Assembly: GCA_002451465.1 (NCBI GenBank)
Contig: DKCJ01000024.1
Span: 48,001 to 112,000 of the forward strand
DNA from: Caryophanales bacterium UBA6877
Lineage (GTDB): Bacteria > Bacillota_I > Bacilli_A > RFN20 > CAG-826
Length of the DNA: 64,000 nucleotides
Reading direction: 5' to 3'
Below are positions 17,986-27,103 of the stretch, piece after piece. The notes under the pieces were generated by a model that saw only the letters and a list, made by a program, of their open reading frames with translations, ran no database searches and was not told the DNA's origin. Position numbers and translations under genes: made by a program. Positions within the stretch are counted from its first letter, which is position 1; each line of letters opens with the position of its first letter.

Positions 17986-19317
17986 TTACAACACACCTTT
18001 ACTAATTAATTCATTTCTTAATAAATCACTTTTAGTGAAATTTTTCGCTTTTTTTGCTTCAAGATATTCTTTATATAAAGCAATATCTTCTTTATTGAAT
18101 TCAATAACTTTATTATGTAAACCTAAAATATATACCATGTCTTGTAATGTATAAAAATAATCTTCTAAAGTTTTTAAATCCCCATTAGGTTTTCTTAATT
18201 CAACATTTGCACCCTTAATTGTTTCTAAAAGTTCTGTCACAGCATTTGGTAAATTAATATCATCAGCCAAAGCTGATAAAAACTTCTCAATTTTAGTTGA
18301 TTTTCCAAATAATTGACCACCTTCTACAGCAATTTTTAAATTAAGTTGTTTCCATACATTTTGAAGTTTTTGTAATGTTAATCTTGTTTCATTTGCAACT
18401 TCATCAGTAAAATTTAAAATTGAACGATATTGGCAATTAAGTAAAAGCAAACGGACTACATCCGCACCATATTCTTTAATACCATCTTTAGCTAGGATAA
18501 CATTTCCAAGGGATTTAGACATTTTTTCATTATTGATATTCATCATTCCATTATGAATCCAATAATTAGCGATAGTATTATGATGTGTGGCTTCCGCTTG
18601 AGCAATTTCATTTTCGTGATGTGGAAAAATTAAATCATGTCCACCGCCATGAATATCAATCATTCCACCAAAAATTGTATCAATCATGACACAACATTCA
18701 GTGTGCCATCCAGGTCTTCCGTCTCCCCATTTTGTATGCCACTTTATACCTACATCAGTTTTTTTCCAAAGAGCAAAATCATATGGATTACGTTTTTTGT
18801 CGTTAGTGGCAATTCTTTGTCCAGCATTCAATTCGTTAAGTTTTATATTTGATAAAATTCCATAATTTGGAACACTTGTGACATCAAAAAATACATCCCC
18901 ATCCACGACATATGCAGCACCAATATTAACCAAATTTTCAATATATTTAATAATATATGGCATATATTCTGTAACACGTGGGTTTTTATATGCTTTTAAA
19001 CAATTTAATGAATCAAGACATGCTCTATAACTTGCAATATATCTATTAGCAATCTCAAGTTCGCTAACACCTTCTTGAATGGCTTTATTAATAATCTTAT
19101 CATCAACATCGGTATAGTTACTAACGTATTTTACATCGTATCCTACATATTTTAAAAAGCGAACCAATGTATCAAAAATAACAACTGGTCGCATATTACC
19201 AATATGTGGTTCGTTATAAACTGTTGGTCCACAACAATAAATACTAACCTCATTAGGTTTAATTGTTTTAAAAAGTTGAATACTATTTGTTAAAGTGTTA
19301 TAAAATTTAATTTCCAT
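17986..19317 (-). CDS. cysS: Cysteinyl-tRNA synthetase
   Basis: Class I synthetase charging tRNA-Cys, about 443 residues. Translation is taken from the ATG at 19317 (MEIKFYNTLTN), since the family starts there and the extra upstream 23 codons are AT-rich and unlike it. The zinc/cysteine site CCGPTVYNEPHIGNMR contains the HIGH-type motif PHIG. WHTECCVM and GGGHDLIFPHHENE complete the zinc ligands, and KMSKSLGN is the KMSKS loop. No T-box leader is present. A TGGTAAAAT extended -10 lies only 8 bases from the start codon. Confidence 0.96.
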   Translation of the reverse strand: MEIKFYNTLTNSIQLFKTIKPNEVSIYCCGPTVYNEPHIGNMRPVVIFDTLVRFLKYVGYDVKYVSNYTDVDDKIINKAIQEGVSELEIANRYIASYRACLDSLNCLKAYKNPRVTEYMPYIIKYIENLVNIGAAYVVDGDVFFDVTSVPNYGILSNIKLNELNAGQRIATNDKKRNPYDFALWKKTDVGIKWHTKWGDGRPGWHTECCVMIDTIFGGMIDIHGGGHDLIFPHHENEIAQAEATHHNTIANYWIHNGMMNINNEKMSKSLGNVILAKDGIKEYGADVVRLLLLNCQYRSILNFTDEVANETRLTLQKLQNVWKQLNLKIAVEGGQLFGKSTKIEKFLSALADDINLPNAVTELLETIKGANVELRKPNGDLKTLEDYFYTLQDMVYILGLHNKVIEFNKEDIALYKEYLEAKKAKNFTKSDLLRNELISKGVL

Positions 19318-19324
19318 ATGTAAG

Positions 19325-19333
19325 ATTTTACCA
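19325..19333 (-). promoter_or_regulatory. Extended -10 box before cysS
   Basis: Minus-strand TGGTAAAAT (19333-19325) is an extended -10. The predicted start of transcription, about 19318, would fall on or just before the ATG at 19317, so the mRNA would have almost no leader. No good -35 or ribosome site is seen. Confidence 0.35.
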
Positions 19334-19460
19334 TAAAATTTCTTTATTTTTAATAAATTACATATTAAATTTGGTTTTGAATGCATTTATATTAAAAGAA
19401 AAATAATTTAGTTTTACAAATTTATATATATTAAACCTAATATTTTTAGACTTTAGTTAA

Positions 19461-19489
19461 TTGAAAAAGAATATTGTTAATATTATAAT
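19461..19489 (+). promoter_or_regulatory. Promoter of trpS and the HAD gene
   Basis: TTGAAA (19461-19466), 17 bases, TATAAT (19484-19489). Transcription should begin near 19496, 20 bases before trpS. This leaves no room for a T-box. Confidence 0.8.
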
Positions 19490-19515
19490 TTTTGTGATTT
19501 TGGAGGAAGAATCAT

Positions 19516-20508
19516 ATGAAAAAATCATTAAGTGGTATTAAACCTACCGGAAACTTAACTTTAGGAAATTATATAGGGGCTTTGATGCATTTTAAAGACT
19601 ATCAAGATGAATACAAAAATTATATATTTGTCGCTGATTTACATGCATTAACTTTACCTATTGATCCAAAATTTCTTCATGATAATACAAAAGATATTGT
19701 TGCTTTTTATATAGCGGCAGGATTAGATCCAAAAAAGACCACAATATTTTTACAAAGTGATGTTTCAGCACATTCAGAACTTAATGCAATTATTCAAAAC
19801 TATTTATATATGGGTGAGCTTTCAAGAATGACTCAATTCAAAGAAAAAAGTCAAAAACTCAATCAAAACGCAATCGGATTAGGTCTTTTTGCTTATCCTG
19901 TTTTAATGACTGCTGATATTATTCTTTATGATGCAGATATCGTACCAGTTGGTGAAGATCAACAACAACATGTTGAACTTGCTAGAACTTTAGTCCATAG
20001 AATGAATGAAAGATATCATCAAGAATTATTTAGAATGCCAAAAGCCGTAACTCCAAAAGTTGGCGCAAGAATTATGTCCTTAACAGATCCAACACATAAA
20101 ATGTCAAAATCAGATCCAAAAGGCGATATTTTCTTAAAAGATGATTTAAAAACCATTAGAAAAAAGATTATGTCTGCTGTAACTGATATGGATAATAACA
20201 TTCATTATGATCCGGTTAATAAACCAGGTATTTCAAATTTAATGACAATTTATGCTTGTTTAAAAAACGTCTCAATTGAGGATGTTGAAAATGAATTTAA
20301 AGATTGCCATCGTTATGGAGATTTTAAAAAAGCTGTGGCAGATGTGGTTTGTAATACTCTTGAACCATTCCAAAATAAATATAAAGAAGTTTTAGAAAGT
20401 GGCGAAATAGATAAAATACTTAAAGATGGCGCCTTAAAAGCGAGTAAAATTGCCAATCAAACTTTATTAAGAGTTAAAAAAGCAGTTGGTTTATACACTC
20501 ATGAATAA
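19516..20508 (+). CDS. trpS: Tryptophanyl-tRNA synthetase
   Basis: Class I synthetase, 330 residues, the normal size. The N-terminus SGIKPTGNLTLGNYIGAL carries the HIGH-equivalent TLGN, and KMSKSDPKGDIFL (about residues 195-207) is the KMSKS loop. The tryptophan pocket region PVGEDQQQHVELAR is conserved. GGAGG precedes the ATG by 7 bases. It begins a two-gene plus-strand unit with the HAD phosphatase, whose start overlaps its last codons. Confidence 0.97.
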   Translation: MKKSLSGIKPTGNLTLGNYIGALMHFKDYQDEYKNYIFVADLHALTLPIDPKFLHDNTKDIVAFYIAAGLDPKKTTIFLQSDVSAHSELNAIIQNYLYMGELSRMTQFKEKSQKLNQNAIGLGLFAYPVLMTADIILYDADIVPVGEDQQQHVELARTLVHRMNERYHQELFRMPKAVTPKVGARIMSLTDPTHKMSKSDPKGDIFLKDDLKTIRKKIMSAVTDMDNNIHYDPVNKPGISNLMTIYACLKNVSIEDVENEFKDCHRYGDFKKAVADVVCNTLEPFQNKYKEVLESGEIDKILKDGALKASKIANQTLLRVKKAVGLYTHE

Positions 20509-21334
20509 TAAATTACTTATCGGTTCAGACTTAGATGGAACTCTATTAACTGATAATAAAAAAATTCGTTTTAAAACGAAAAGATATATTCATAAATTAA
20601 AAAAAATGGGGAATATAGTTGTTTTAGCAACCGGAAGACCGGTAAGAACAACTATTCCTTTTTATGAAAGCTTAAAAATTGATACACCGATTATTTGTTA
20701 TAATGGAGCTTTTTGTTTTAATCCTCATGATAAAAAATTTAGACCACTATCATATCCAATTCCAAAAAGTGTAATTAAAAAACATTATCCTTATTTTAAG
20801 GAAAAATTTTCTAATGCAGCATTGTGTGAAAGTTTAAACCACATTTATTATGAAGGTGAAAAAGAAATCTTTGGTTTTACCTTAATAAGAGATAAAAACA
20901 GCAAAGAATATATGCCAAAAGAAATAAGTGGACCTTTAGAAAAAACTATATCGGAAAGCGTCTATTCTTTTATTATGCATTCATTAAGACATGATGAAGA
21001 ATTTAAAAATGAAATTATTTCTTATGTAAAAAATAATATGCCTGGATATATAGTAGATTTTTGGAGTGAAAATTGGTATTTCGAAATAAGAAAAGAAGGT
21101 GTAAACAAAGCTTCAACTTTAAGAAAATTACAAAAACTATATAAAATACCGAATGAAAATGTTTATACCTTTGGTGATTCAGTAAATGATATTCAATTAA
21201 TAAATGAATTTAAGCATGGTTATACAATGGTTAATGGAAAAGAATATTTAAAAACAAATAATGTAACAAAAAAAGACAACAACCATAATGGTGTTGTCTA
21301 TGAGATTAAACAAATCTTAAAAACTAAGAATTAA
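20501..21334 (+). CDS. HAD-IIB (Cof-type) sugar phosphatase
   Basis: Cytoplasmic phosphatase of the haloacid dehalogenase superfamily, about 277 residues. Motif I is SDLDGTLL with the nucleophile Asp near residue 10, motif II ATGRP, motif III the Lys in NKASTLRKL, and motif IV GDSVNDIQL. The large cap between motifs II and III is the IIB type. The ATG at 20501 overlaps the trpS stop by 8 bases, which favours it over an upstream TTG. The substrate cannot be told. The 3' end overlaps the convergent phosphomutase gene by 11 bases and contains that gene's terminator. Confidence 0.88.
   Translation: MNNKLLIGSDLDGTLLTDNKKIRFKTKRYIHKLKKMGNIVVLATGRPVRTTIPFYESLKIDTPIICYNGAFCFNPHDKKFRPLSYPIPKSVIKKHYPYFKEKFSNAALCESLNHIYYEGEKEIFGFTLIRDKNSKEYMPKEISGPLEKTISESVYSFIMHSLRHDEEFKNEIISYVKNNMPGYIVDFWSENWYFEIRKEGVNKASTLRKLQKLYKIPNENVYTFGDSVNDIQLINEFKHGYTMVNGKEYLKTNNVTKKDNNHNGVVYEIKQILKTKN
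21268..21298 (-). terminator. Terminator of the phosphomutase gene, inside the opposing HAD gene
   Basis: On the minus strand a 12-bp stem with one mismatch (GACAACACCAT with ATGGTTGTTGTC) is followed by seven T. It lies 26 bases past the phosphomutase stop and inside the last 70 bases of the HAD coding sequence. Confidence 0.75.
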
Positions 21335-23042
21335 CATTTAAATCTTTTAATAATTCACTATATATTAGGTCGCAACGTTTATCACAAGACTCTTTATCTT
21401 CGCCAACAACTTCAATATAAAATTTAATTTTTGGTTCAGTTCCAGATGGTCTTATGCAAACAGTTGTTGAATCAGATAAATAATATTTAACTAAATCACC
21501 AGTTGGAAGACCAACAATATCTTCAATCATTTTGCTTGCAGTATAATAACGTTTCTTATTGAAATAATCTTCAAATTTAGTAACGTCTTTGCCAGCAATT
21601 TTTTGTAATGGATCATAAATTGCGTGATTCATAATTTCTTCCATTTTATGAGCGCCTTTTGATCCTTCAAGATATATATTATAAAGTTTATTGTGGTGAT
21701 AGCCATAAACTTTACCTAAATTATTATAGACATCTACAAGATTTAAACCTTGAAGGTGATAATATAAAGCCATTTCACAATATAATAAAATTGCTTGAAT
21801 ACCATCTTTATCTCTAACAAATGGTTTTGGTAAGCAACCATATGATTCTTCATAACCAAATTCATAAGTTGGTCCATTATGAATTTCATAATAATTTATA
21901 CGGTCACCAATATATTTAAAACCAGTTAAAACTTGTTCAGTTTTAACGCCATAATGACCAGCAATTAATCTACCAAGTTCACTTGTAACGATTGTATTAA
22001 ACATAACTCCATCTTTACTAAGTGTACCTTTCTTTTGTCTTTGACTAAATAAATAATCAATTAAAATTGCAGCTGATTCATTACCAGTTAATAAGGCGTA
22101 TTCGCCATTTTTAGTTTTACAAGCTAAACCAACTCTATCTCCATCTGGATCAGTCATACAAATTAAATCTGCATCAATTTCTTTCGCTAATTTAATTGGT
22201 TCAATAAATGATCTTGGATCTTCTGGGTTTGGAGAAAGCGTTCCACTGAAATCTGGATCGGGTTTACATTGACTTAAAACAGGATAAACTTCATATCCGC
22301 AATCTTTAAAAACACGCATTGCATTAACATAACTCGTGCCATGATTTGGAGTATAAACAATTTTAAAACCTTTTTTATCTAAATCTTTATTTTCTTGAAT
22401 ACTTTCACAAAGAGCAACATATGTGTCATCAACTTCTTTTTCAAGAATTACTTGGTCACCTCTTACTTTATCATGTGGCACTTCAACTTCAAGTTCATTT
22501 GGTAAACTATTAATAATTTTAATTAATGGTTCAATTTTTTGAGGCACCATTTGACAACCAGTCTCATCATAAACCTTATAACCATTATAGTTTTTTGGGT
22601 TATGCGAAGCAGTAATCATAATACCTGCATCACACTTTTTATATCTAACAGCATAAGAAAGTTCTGGTGTTGGTCTTAATGAATCAAATAAATAGGTTTT
22701 AATACCCATTTCATTTAAAATATCGCTACATTCAAGAGCAAATTCACGGGAAAAATGACGATTATCATGCGAAATTGCTACACCTTTTTCTCTAGCATGT
22801 TGATGAAATTGTTTTAGATATAAACCTAATGCAACAGTTACTTTTTTAACTGTAAAATAGTTCATTCTATTTGTTCCAGGACCTAAAATACCTCTTAGAC
22901 CACCTGTACCAAATTCAATGTTTTTAAAAAAAGCTTCATCTTTTGTTTCATCATCCATCTTAAGTAAAGCTTCTTTGTCTTCTTTTGATACTTTTTCGCT
23001 ATTTAACCAACGATTAAAGTTTTCTAATGTATTACTTTCCAT
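21324..23042 (-). CDS. Phosphoglucomutase/phosphomannomutase
   Basis: Alpha-D-phosphohexomutase interconverting hexose 1- and 6-phosphates, 572 residues, like Bacillus PgcA. The phosphoserine loop TASHNPKNYNGY (Ser146), the metal loop DPDGDRVG, the sugar loop GYEESYGCL and the phosphate loop RPSGTEPKIKF appear in order, giving all four domains. GGAGG is 11 bases before the ATG. It is followed 3' by the convergent HAD gene and preceded by the pseudouridine synthase. Confidence 0.94.
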   Translation of the reverse strand: MESNTLENFNRWLNSEKVSKEDKEALLKMDDETKDEAFFKNIEFGTGGLRGILGPGTNRMNYFTVKKVTVALGLYLKQFHQHAREKGVAISHDNRHFSREFALECSDILNEMGIKTYLFDSLRPTPELSYAVRYKKCDAGIMITASHNPKNYNGYKVYDETGCQMVPQKIEPLIKIINSLPNELEVEVPHDKVRGDQVILEKEVDDTYVALCESIQENKDLDKKGFKIVYTPNHGTSYVNAMRVFKDCGYEVYPVLSQCKPDPDFSGTLSPNPEDPRSFIEPIKLAKEIDADLICMTDPDGDRVGLACKTKNGEYALLTGNESAAILIDYLFSQRQKKGTLSKDGVMFNTIVTSELGRLIAGHYGVKTEQVLTGFKYIGDRINYYEIHNGPTYEFGYEESYGCLPKPFVRDKDGIQAILLYCEMALYYHLQGLNLVDVYNNLGKVYGYHHNKLYNIYLEGSKGAHKMEEIMNHAIYDPLQKIAGKDVTKFEDYFNKKRYYTASKMIEDIVGLPTGDLVKYYLSDSTTVCIRPSGTEPKIKFYIEVVGEDKESCDKRCDLIYSELLKDLNVNS

Positions 23043-23072
23043 TTTCCCTAAATCCTCCGTTCAATATTATAA

Positions 23073-24056
23073 TTAATTTAAAAATTTAGTAAAACCAATA
23101 TTATTTAAAATATTTCTTTCATATTTTGGTAAACTCGCTTTAAATTCTTTATTGCTTAAATAATCTAAAACTCCACCTATATCTAAAAACTTAATTTTAT
23201 ACGCATGGAGGAACTGATTTTCAAATTTGTACTTTTTATAAAATTCTTTATTAAATGTGAAATCCCCATATTTTGAATCACCGACAATAGGATGATTAAT
23301 TGATGCTAAATGCACTCTAATTTGATGAGTTCTACCTGTTAAAAGGTGCACATTTAATAAAGATACTTCATTATTTTGATCTAAAACTTTATATTCAGTT
23401 ACCGCTTTTTTTGCACCATTTTTAATGGAACCAACTCTAACTTGATTAGTTTTACTATCTTTAATAAGTGGTTTATCAATAACGCCTTCTTTTTCATTAA
23501 ATCTTCCTACAACTAGCGCTAAATAATATTTTTCAATTTGATCTCTTTCTTTAAATAACTTAATTAATTCTTGTGAAGCCCCTAAAGTTTTAGCAAAAAT
23601 ACATATTCCACTTGTATTTCTATCAAGTCTATGAACAGGAGAAGGAACAAAATCAATTCCATTATTTTTAAATTCACCTTTATTCAATAAATAACTTCTT
23701 ACAAAATTCGTTAATGTGTTATCTTTTTCTTTATCATCTTCGACAACAAGAACACCAACCGGTTTATTTAAAATAAGGATATTTTTATCTTCGTAAACAA
23801 TATCTAAAGTATCTAAAACATTCTTGATGTCTTTTGGCTTATTAAAATCTTCAATTTGTTTGTCACTAACATAAACTTTTAATAAATCACCATTTTGCAA
23901 AATATAATTTTCCTTCACCCAATGGCCGTTAATTTTTACATCTTTTTTTCTAAAAGTTTTATAAATAAAAGACAATGGCGCTTTATTAAAATATTTTTTT
24001 AAAAATTTATCTACTCGTTGATTTTCTATATCTTCTGTTACTTTAACACTTATCAT
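23073..24056 (-). CDS. RluD/RluC-family 23S rRNA pseudouridine synthase
   Basis: 327 residues. The N-terminal S4 RNA-binding domain (about 12-80, including QRVDKFLKKYF) precedes the synthase domain. The catalytic Asp is in PVHRLDRNTSGICIFAK and the second core motif is GRTHQIRVHLASINHPIVGD. Members of this family modify uridines in 23S rRNA. The exact positions are not predictable here. It ends 30 bases before the phosphomutase start, on the same strand. Confidence 0.92.
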   Translation of the reverse strand: MISVKVTEDIENQRVDKFLKKYFNKAPLSFIYKTFRKKDVKINGHWVKENYILQNGDLLKVYVSDKQIEDFNKPKDIKNVLDTLDIVYEDKNILILNKPVGVLVVEDDKEKDNTLTNFVRSYLLNKGEFKNNGIDFVPSPVHRLDRNTSGICIFAKTLGASQELIKLFKERDQIEKYYLALVVGRFNEKEGVIDKPLIKDSKTNQVRVGSIKNGAKKAVTEYKVLDQNNEVSLLNVHLLTGRTHQIRVHLASINHPIVGDSKYGDFTFNKEFYKKYKFENQFLHAYKIKFLDIGGVLDYLSNKEFKASLPKYERNILNNIGFTKFLN

Positions 24057-24123
24057 ATCTAATAATTTATCATATTTTTAGATGTTTTTAGAAAACATTT
24101 TTGTTATAATATTTTGCGTAGCT

Positions 24124-24214
24124 GGAGAAATACCCAAGAGGCTGAAGGGGCGGGCTTGGAAAGCTCGTAGGTCTGTAACAGGACGCGAGGGTTCAAATCC
24201 CTCTTTCTCCGCCA
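24124..24214 (+). tRNA. tRNA-Ser, anticodon GGA
   Basis: The acceptor stem GGAGAAA pairs with TTTCTCC, followed by discriminator G and an encoded CCA. The anticodon stem CGGGC/GCTCG closes the loop TTGGAAA with anticodon GGA (24158-24160), and a long variable arm (TAGGTCTGTAACAGGACGC) marks a class II tRNA, as serine requires. The T arm has GAGGG-TTCAAAT-CCCTC. A TATAAT box (24105-24110) sits 14 bases upstream. A restriction-modification island begins right after the 3' end. Confidence 0.97.
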
Positions 24215-24310
24215 TCAGCATACAATACGAATCCTCATTAACTCCTATATATAGGGGATTTGTAATAACAGTTTCACTTTATGATAAAGAATAAAGCTGA
24301 TATAAATAAT

Positions 24311-24339
24311 AGATCTCGTAACAATCCGAGATCTTTTTT
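24311..24339 (+). terminator. Intrinsic terminator after tRNA-Ser
   Basis: A perfect 8-bp stem AGATCTCG with CGAGATCT and a run of six T. It lies about 100 bases past the tRNA and ahead of the methylase promoter. Both arms contain GATC, the site expected for the adjacent modification enzymes. Confidence 0.8.
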
Positions 24340-24377
24340 GTTGGGTTTTATATGTGTATTTTAATGCACAAAGCATA

Positions 24378-24402
24378 CCATAGTGATATAATAAAACTAT
24401 GG
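24378..24402 (+). promoter_or_regulatory. Promoter and probable operator of the restriction-modification operon
   Basis: A perfect 7-bp inverted repeat, CCATAGT (24378-24384) and ACTATGG (24396-24402), flanks the extended -10 TGATATAAT (TATAAT at 24387-24392). The right arm includes the start codon at 24399. Transcription would start at about the ATG itself, making a leaderless mRNA. The geometry suggests that the HTH domain of the encoded protein binds here and represses its own operon. A second small inverted repeat, ATGC...GCAT (24364-24376), covers the -35 region. Confidence 0.65.
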
Positions 24403-25448
24403 AAAATAATGAATTACAGATTAGCGTTGGCGAGAACATTCGTTCTATGAGAAACAGCGAGAATCTTTCTCAGCAAGAACTCGCCTCTTTATCAGGCATT
24501 GAAAGGTCTCAACTTTCTAGAATTGAAAATGGACAGGTAGATATTCAGCTTTCTACCATCTCTAAAATAGCTACAAATCTTAACACTACTCCCGATATTC
24601 TTTTAAAAACAACCTCATTAAAAATGCATCCGTTCGTTAAGTGGGCTGGTGGAAAAGGACAATTACTTAACAAATTAATTAGTAAACTTCCAAAACATTT
24701 TAACAATTATTTTGAACCATTTATTGGCGGGGGCGCATTATTTTTTGAAGTTGCCCCTAAAAAAGCTGTGATTAATGATGTAAATCTTGAACTATTATCC
24801 GTTTATAAATGTTTTAAAAACAAGATTGATTATGAAGAATTATTGAAGAAGCTTGATTATTTTTCTTCTATTCACTCTGAAGAGAATTATCTAAAAATTC
24901 GCTCTATGGATAGGAAAGATAACTTTAACTCTTTATACATGGTCGAACATGCAGCAAGAATGATTTACCTTAATAAAGCTGATTTTAATGGACTTTATCG
25001 TGTGAATTCGAAAGGCTTTTTTAATGTCCCTAGTGGAAAGAAAACTAAAGTTAACTGCTATGATCCTAACAATATGAGAAACATCTTCAATTATTTTCAA
25101 AACTCAAATATTCAAATTCTCAATGGCGATTTTGTAGAAGCTGTTAAGGATGCAAAAGCTGGTGATTTTGTCTATTTTGATCCTCCCTATGACAACTTTG
25201 AAAACAAAAATAACTTTACCTCTTACAGTAAGGATTGTTTTGATAAAAACGATCAAAAAAGACTTGCTGATTTAGCTAGGAAGCTTGATTCAATGGGTGT
25301 TTTTGTAATGCTTTCTAACCATAACACTCCTTTTATCAATGAAATTTATAAAGGTTTCAATATTGAAGTCGTTAACGCTAAAAGAATGATTGACAGTAAA
25401 GTAAGCGGTCGTTTAGGTGTTGAGGAAGTCATAATCACAAACTACTAG
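24399..25448 (+). CDS. HTH regulator fused to DpnM-type adenine methyltransferase
   Basis: A 349-residue fusion. Residues about 8-65 are a Cro/C1 (XRE) helix-turn-helix (SQQELASLSGIERSQLSRIE), and residues about 76-349 are a D12-class (Dam/DpnM) N6-adenine methyltransferase. The methylase has the SAM motif FVKWAGGKGQLL (79-90) and catalytic DPPY (261-264). The methylase half alone is the length of M.DpnII, so the HTH is an added domain. With the next two genes it matches the DpnII operon order, hence GATC is the expected target. The fused HTH probably sets expression of the operon. It has no ribosome site and seems leaderless. Confidence 0.9.
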   Translation: MENNELQISVGENIRSMRNSENLSQQELASLSGIERSQLSRIENGQVDIQLSTISKIATNLNTTPDILLKTTSLKMHPFVKWAGGKGQLLNKLISKLPKHFNNYFEPFIGGGALFFEVAPKKAVINDVNLELLSVYKCFKNKIDYEELLKKLDYFSSIHSEENYLKIRSMDRKDNFNSLYMVEHAARMIYLNKADFNGLYRVNSKGFFNVPSGKKTKVNCYDPNNMRNIFNYFQNSNIQILNGDFVEAVKDAKAGDFVYFDPPYDNFENKNNFTSYSKDCFDKNDQKRLADLARKLDSMGVFVMLSNHNTPFINEIYKGFNIEVVNAKRMIDSKVSGRLGVEEVIITNY

Positions 25449-25449
25449 T

Positions 25450-26241
25450 ATGAATAAAAAACTATTACCATATTTTAAAGGAAAAGACTTTACTCTCTAT
25501 AATGGAGATTGTTTTGAGATTCTTAAGAAACTCCCTAAACATTCTTTTAATATGATTTTTGCGGACCCGCCTTATTTTTTAACAGATAATGGGATTACTT
25601 GCAGAAGTGGAAAAGAAATAAAAAAGAAAGAAAACCCTTGGGATAAGCCTAAGACTGTTCAAGAAAAAATTGCATACAACAAAAAATGGATTGCCCTTTG
25701 CAAATCTCTTCTTACTAGTGATGGAACTATTTTTATTTCAGGTACTTTTCACAATATTTATACTATCGGCGTCGCCCTTGAAATGAACGGCTTTGATATT
25801 ATAAACAACATAACATGGATAAAAAGAAATCCACCTCCTAATATTTCTTGCAGATCTTTAAAACACTCAACTGAAACAATATTATGGGCTAAAGTAAAAA
25901 AGACGAAACATAAGTTCAATTACCCATTGATGAAAACCTATAACAATAATAAGCAAATGAATGATATATTTTTCACAAGTCTTACTAAACCATCCGAGAG
26001 AAAAGAAGGCAAACATCCAACACAAAAACCATTGGATTTACTAAAAATGATATTGGATTGTGCTACTAATGAAGGTGACCTAGTTCTCGATCCTTTCAAT
26101 GGTAGTGGCACTACAGGCATTGCTTGTGTTGTTAAAAATAGAAAGTATATCGGAATAGATAATGTAAACGAGTATTTAGAAATAACTAAAAAAAGATATG
26201 TCAAAGAAAAGGAGAAAAAGCAAAATGAAAAGAGAATTTGA
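25450..26241 (+). CDS. Second adenine methyltransferase, DpnA-like
   Basis: 263 residues of the beta class of N6-adenine methyltransferases: catalytic ADPPYF (38-43) comes first and the SAM motif DPFNGSGTTG (about 217-226) last. In the DpnII system DpnA methylates GATC, including on single-stranded DNA. The same role is inferred here. The ATG is one base after the stop of the first methylase and has no good ribosome site, so translation is likely coupled. The gene ends in TGA and overlaps the nuclease gene by 17 bases. Confidence 0.9.
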   Translation: MNKKLLPYFKGKDFTLYNGDCFEILKKLPKHSFNMIFADPPYFLTDNGITCRSGKEIKKKENPWDKPKTVQEKIAYNKKWIALCKSLLTSDGTIFISGTFHNIYTIGVALEMNGFDIINNITWIKRNPPPNISCRSLKHSTETILWAKVKKTKHKFNYPLMKTYNNNKQMNDIFFTSLTKPSERKEGKHPTQKPLDLLKMILDCATNEGDLVLDPFNGSGTTGIACVVKNRKYIGIDNVNEYLEITKKRYVKEKEKKQNEKRI

Positions 26242-27103
26242 CGAAATTATGAATCATTTAGTTCCTGCTATTGCGGGTTATGAATTTTTTACAGATTTTA
26301 AAAAAGTTTATAAAAACATCTTAGATGTAGAAATTAATCTTAATATTCTAGATACACTTATAGGCAAAAAAGAAACCTTTGATCAAGATTTCATATCAAT
26401 TATCAAAAGATATCCCGAAACAATATCGGTTCTTCCACTCATAATTGCAAAAAGAGGAAACATTGATATCTTAGATAACGATAATAATGAAAGTATATAT
26501 TTTGACTTTTCAAAATCAACTCATAACTCCCCAGAACAATTTTTGAAATTTGTTGAAAAATCAGGAATAAAAGAGCTTTTAATAGGTGGTCATATTTCAC
26601 ATCTTAAAGATTACATTACTGGTGTTGAAGTTGGACTAGATTCTAACGCAAGAAAAAATCGCTCTGGGAAAATAATGGAGGGAATCGTAGAAAAATTCCT
26701 TAAAAATAATAGATATGATTATATTTCACAAGCTACAAAAAAGGAAATAAAAGAAAAATGGGGCTATACAATGCTTGATTCACTTAATTTAAAAGAAGGA
26801 AAAGCACAGGCTGAAAAAAGATTTGATTTTGCAGTCAAAGTTGGTGATGAGCTTTTTCTCATCGAGACAAATTACTATGGCGGTGGCGGCTCTAAACTAA
26901 ATGAGGTAAGTCGTAGCTACGAAAAATTAGCTGATGATATTAATAAACTTCCGGATTGTCAATTTATTTGGATTACTGATGGTTGCGGATGGAAATCTAC
27001 TAGGAATAATCTTCAGGAATCTTATCAACACCAAAAAAATCTTTTAACTTTACTTGATTTCGATTTGTTAAAAAGGCTCCTTGATACTTATTTAAAAAAT
27101 TAA
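26225..27103 (+). CDS. DpnII-family type II restriction endonuclease
   Basis: 292 residues, close to R.DpnII (288). The start is the ATG at 26225, since AAAGGAG lies upstream and the preceding reading frame inside the methylase gene is lysine-rich filler. A PD-(D/E)xK-like core is visible as KRFDFAV (Asp201) followed by FLIETNYYGGGGSKLNEVS (Glu214). The position after the two adenine methylases gives GATC cleavage with good confidence. The genes end in a 630-bp non-coding stretch. Confidence 0.9.
   Translation: MKREFDEIMNHLVPAIAGYEFFTDFKKVYKNILDVEINLNILDTLIGKKETFDQDFISIIKRYPETISVLPLIIAKRGNIDILDNDNNESIYFDFSKSTHNSPEQFLKFVEKSGIKELLIGGHISHLKDYITGVEVGLDSNARKNRSGKIMEGIVEKFLKNNRYDYISQATKKEIKEKWGYTMLDSLNLKEGKAQAEKRFDFAVKVGDELFLIETNYYGGGGSKLNEVSRSYEKLADDINKLPDCQFIWITDGCGWKSTRNNLQESYQHQKNLLTLLDFDLLKRLLDTYLKN

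Noticed and set aside
19334..19515. T-box leader for trpS or cysS
   Set aside because: Both leaders are far too short, and the AGGGTGGNACC core is absent.
24082..24294. Open frame of 70 codons spanning the tRNA-Ser gene
   Set aside because: It reads through the tRNA, has no ribosome site and its protein is composed of the tRNA sequence.
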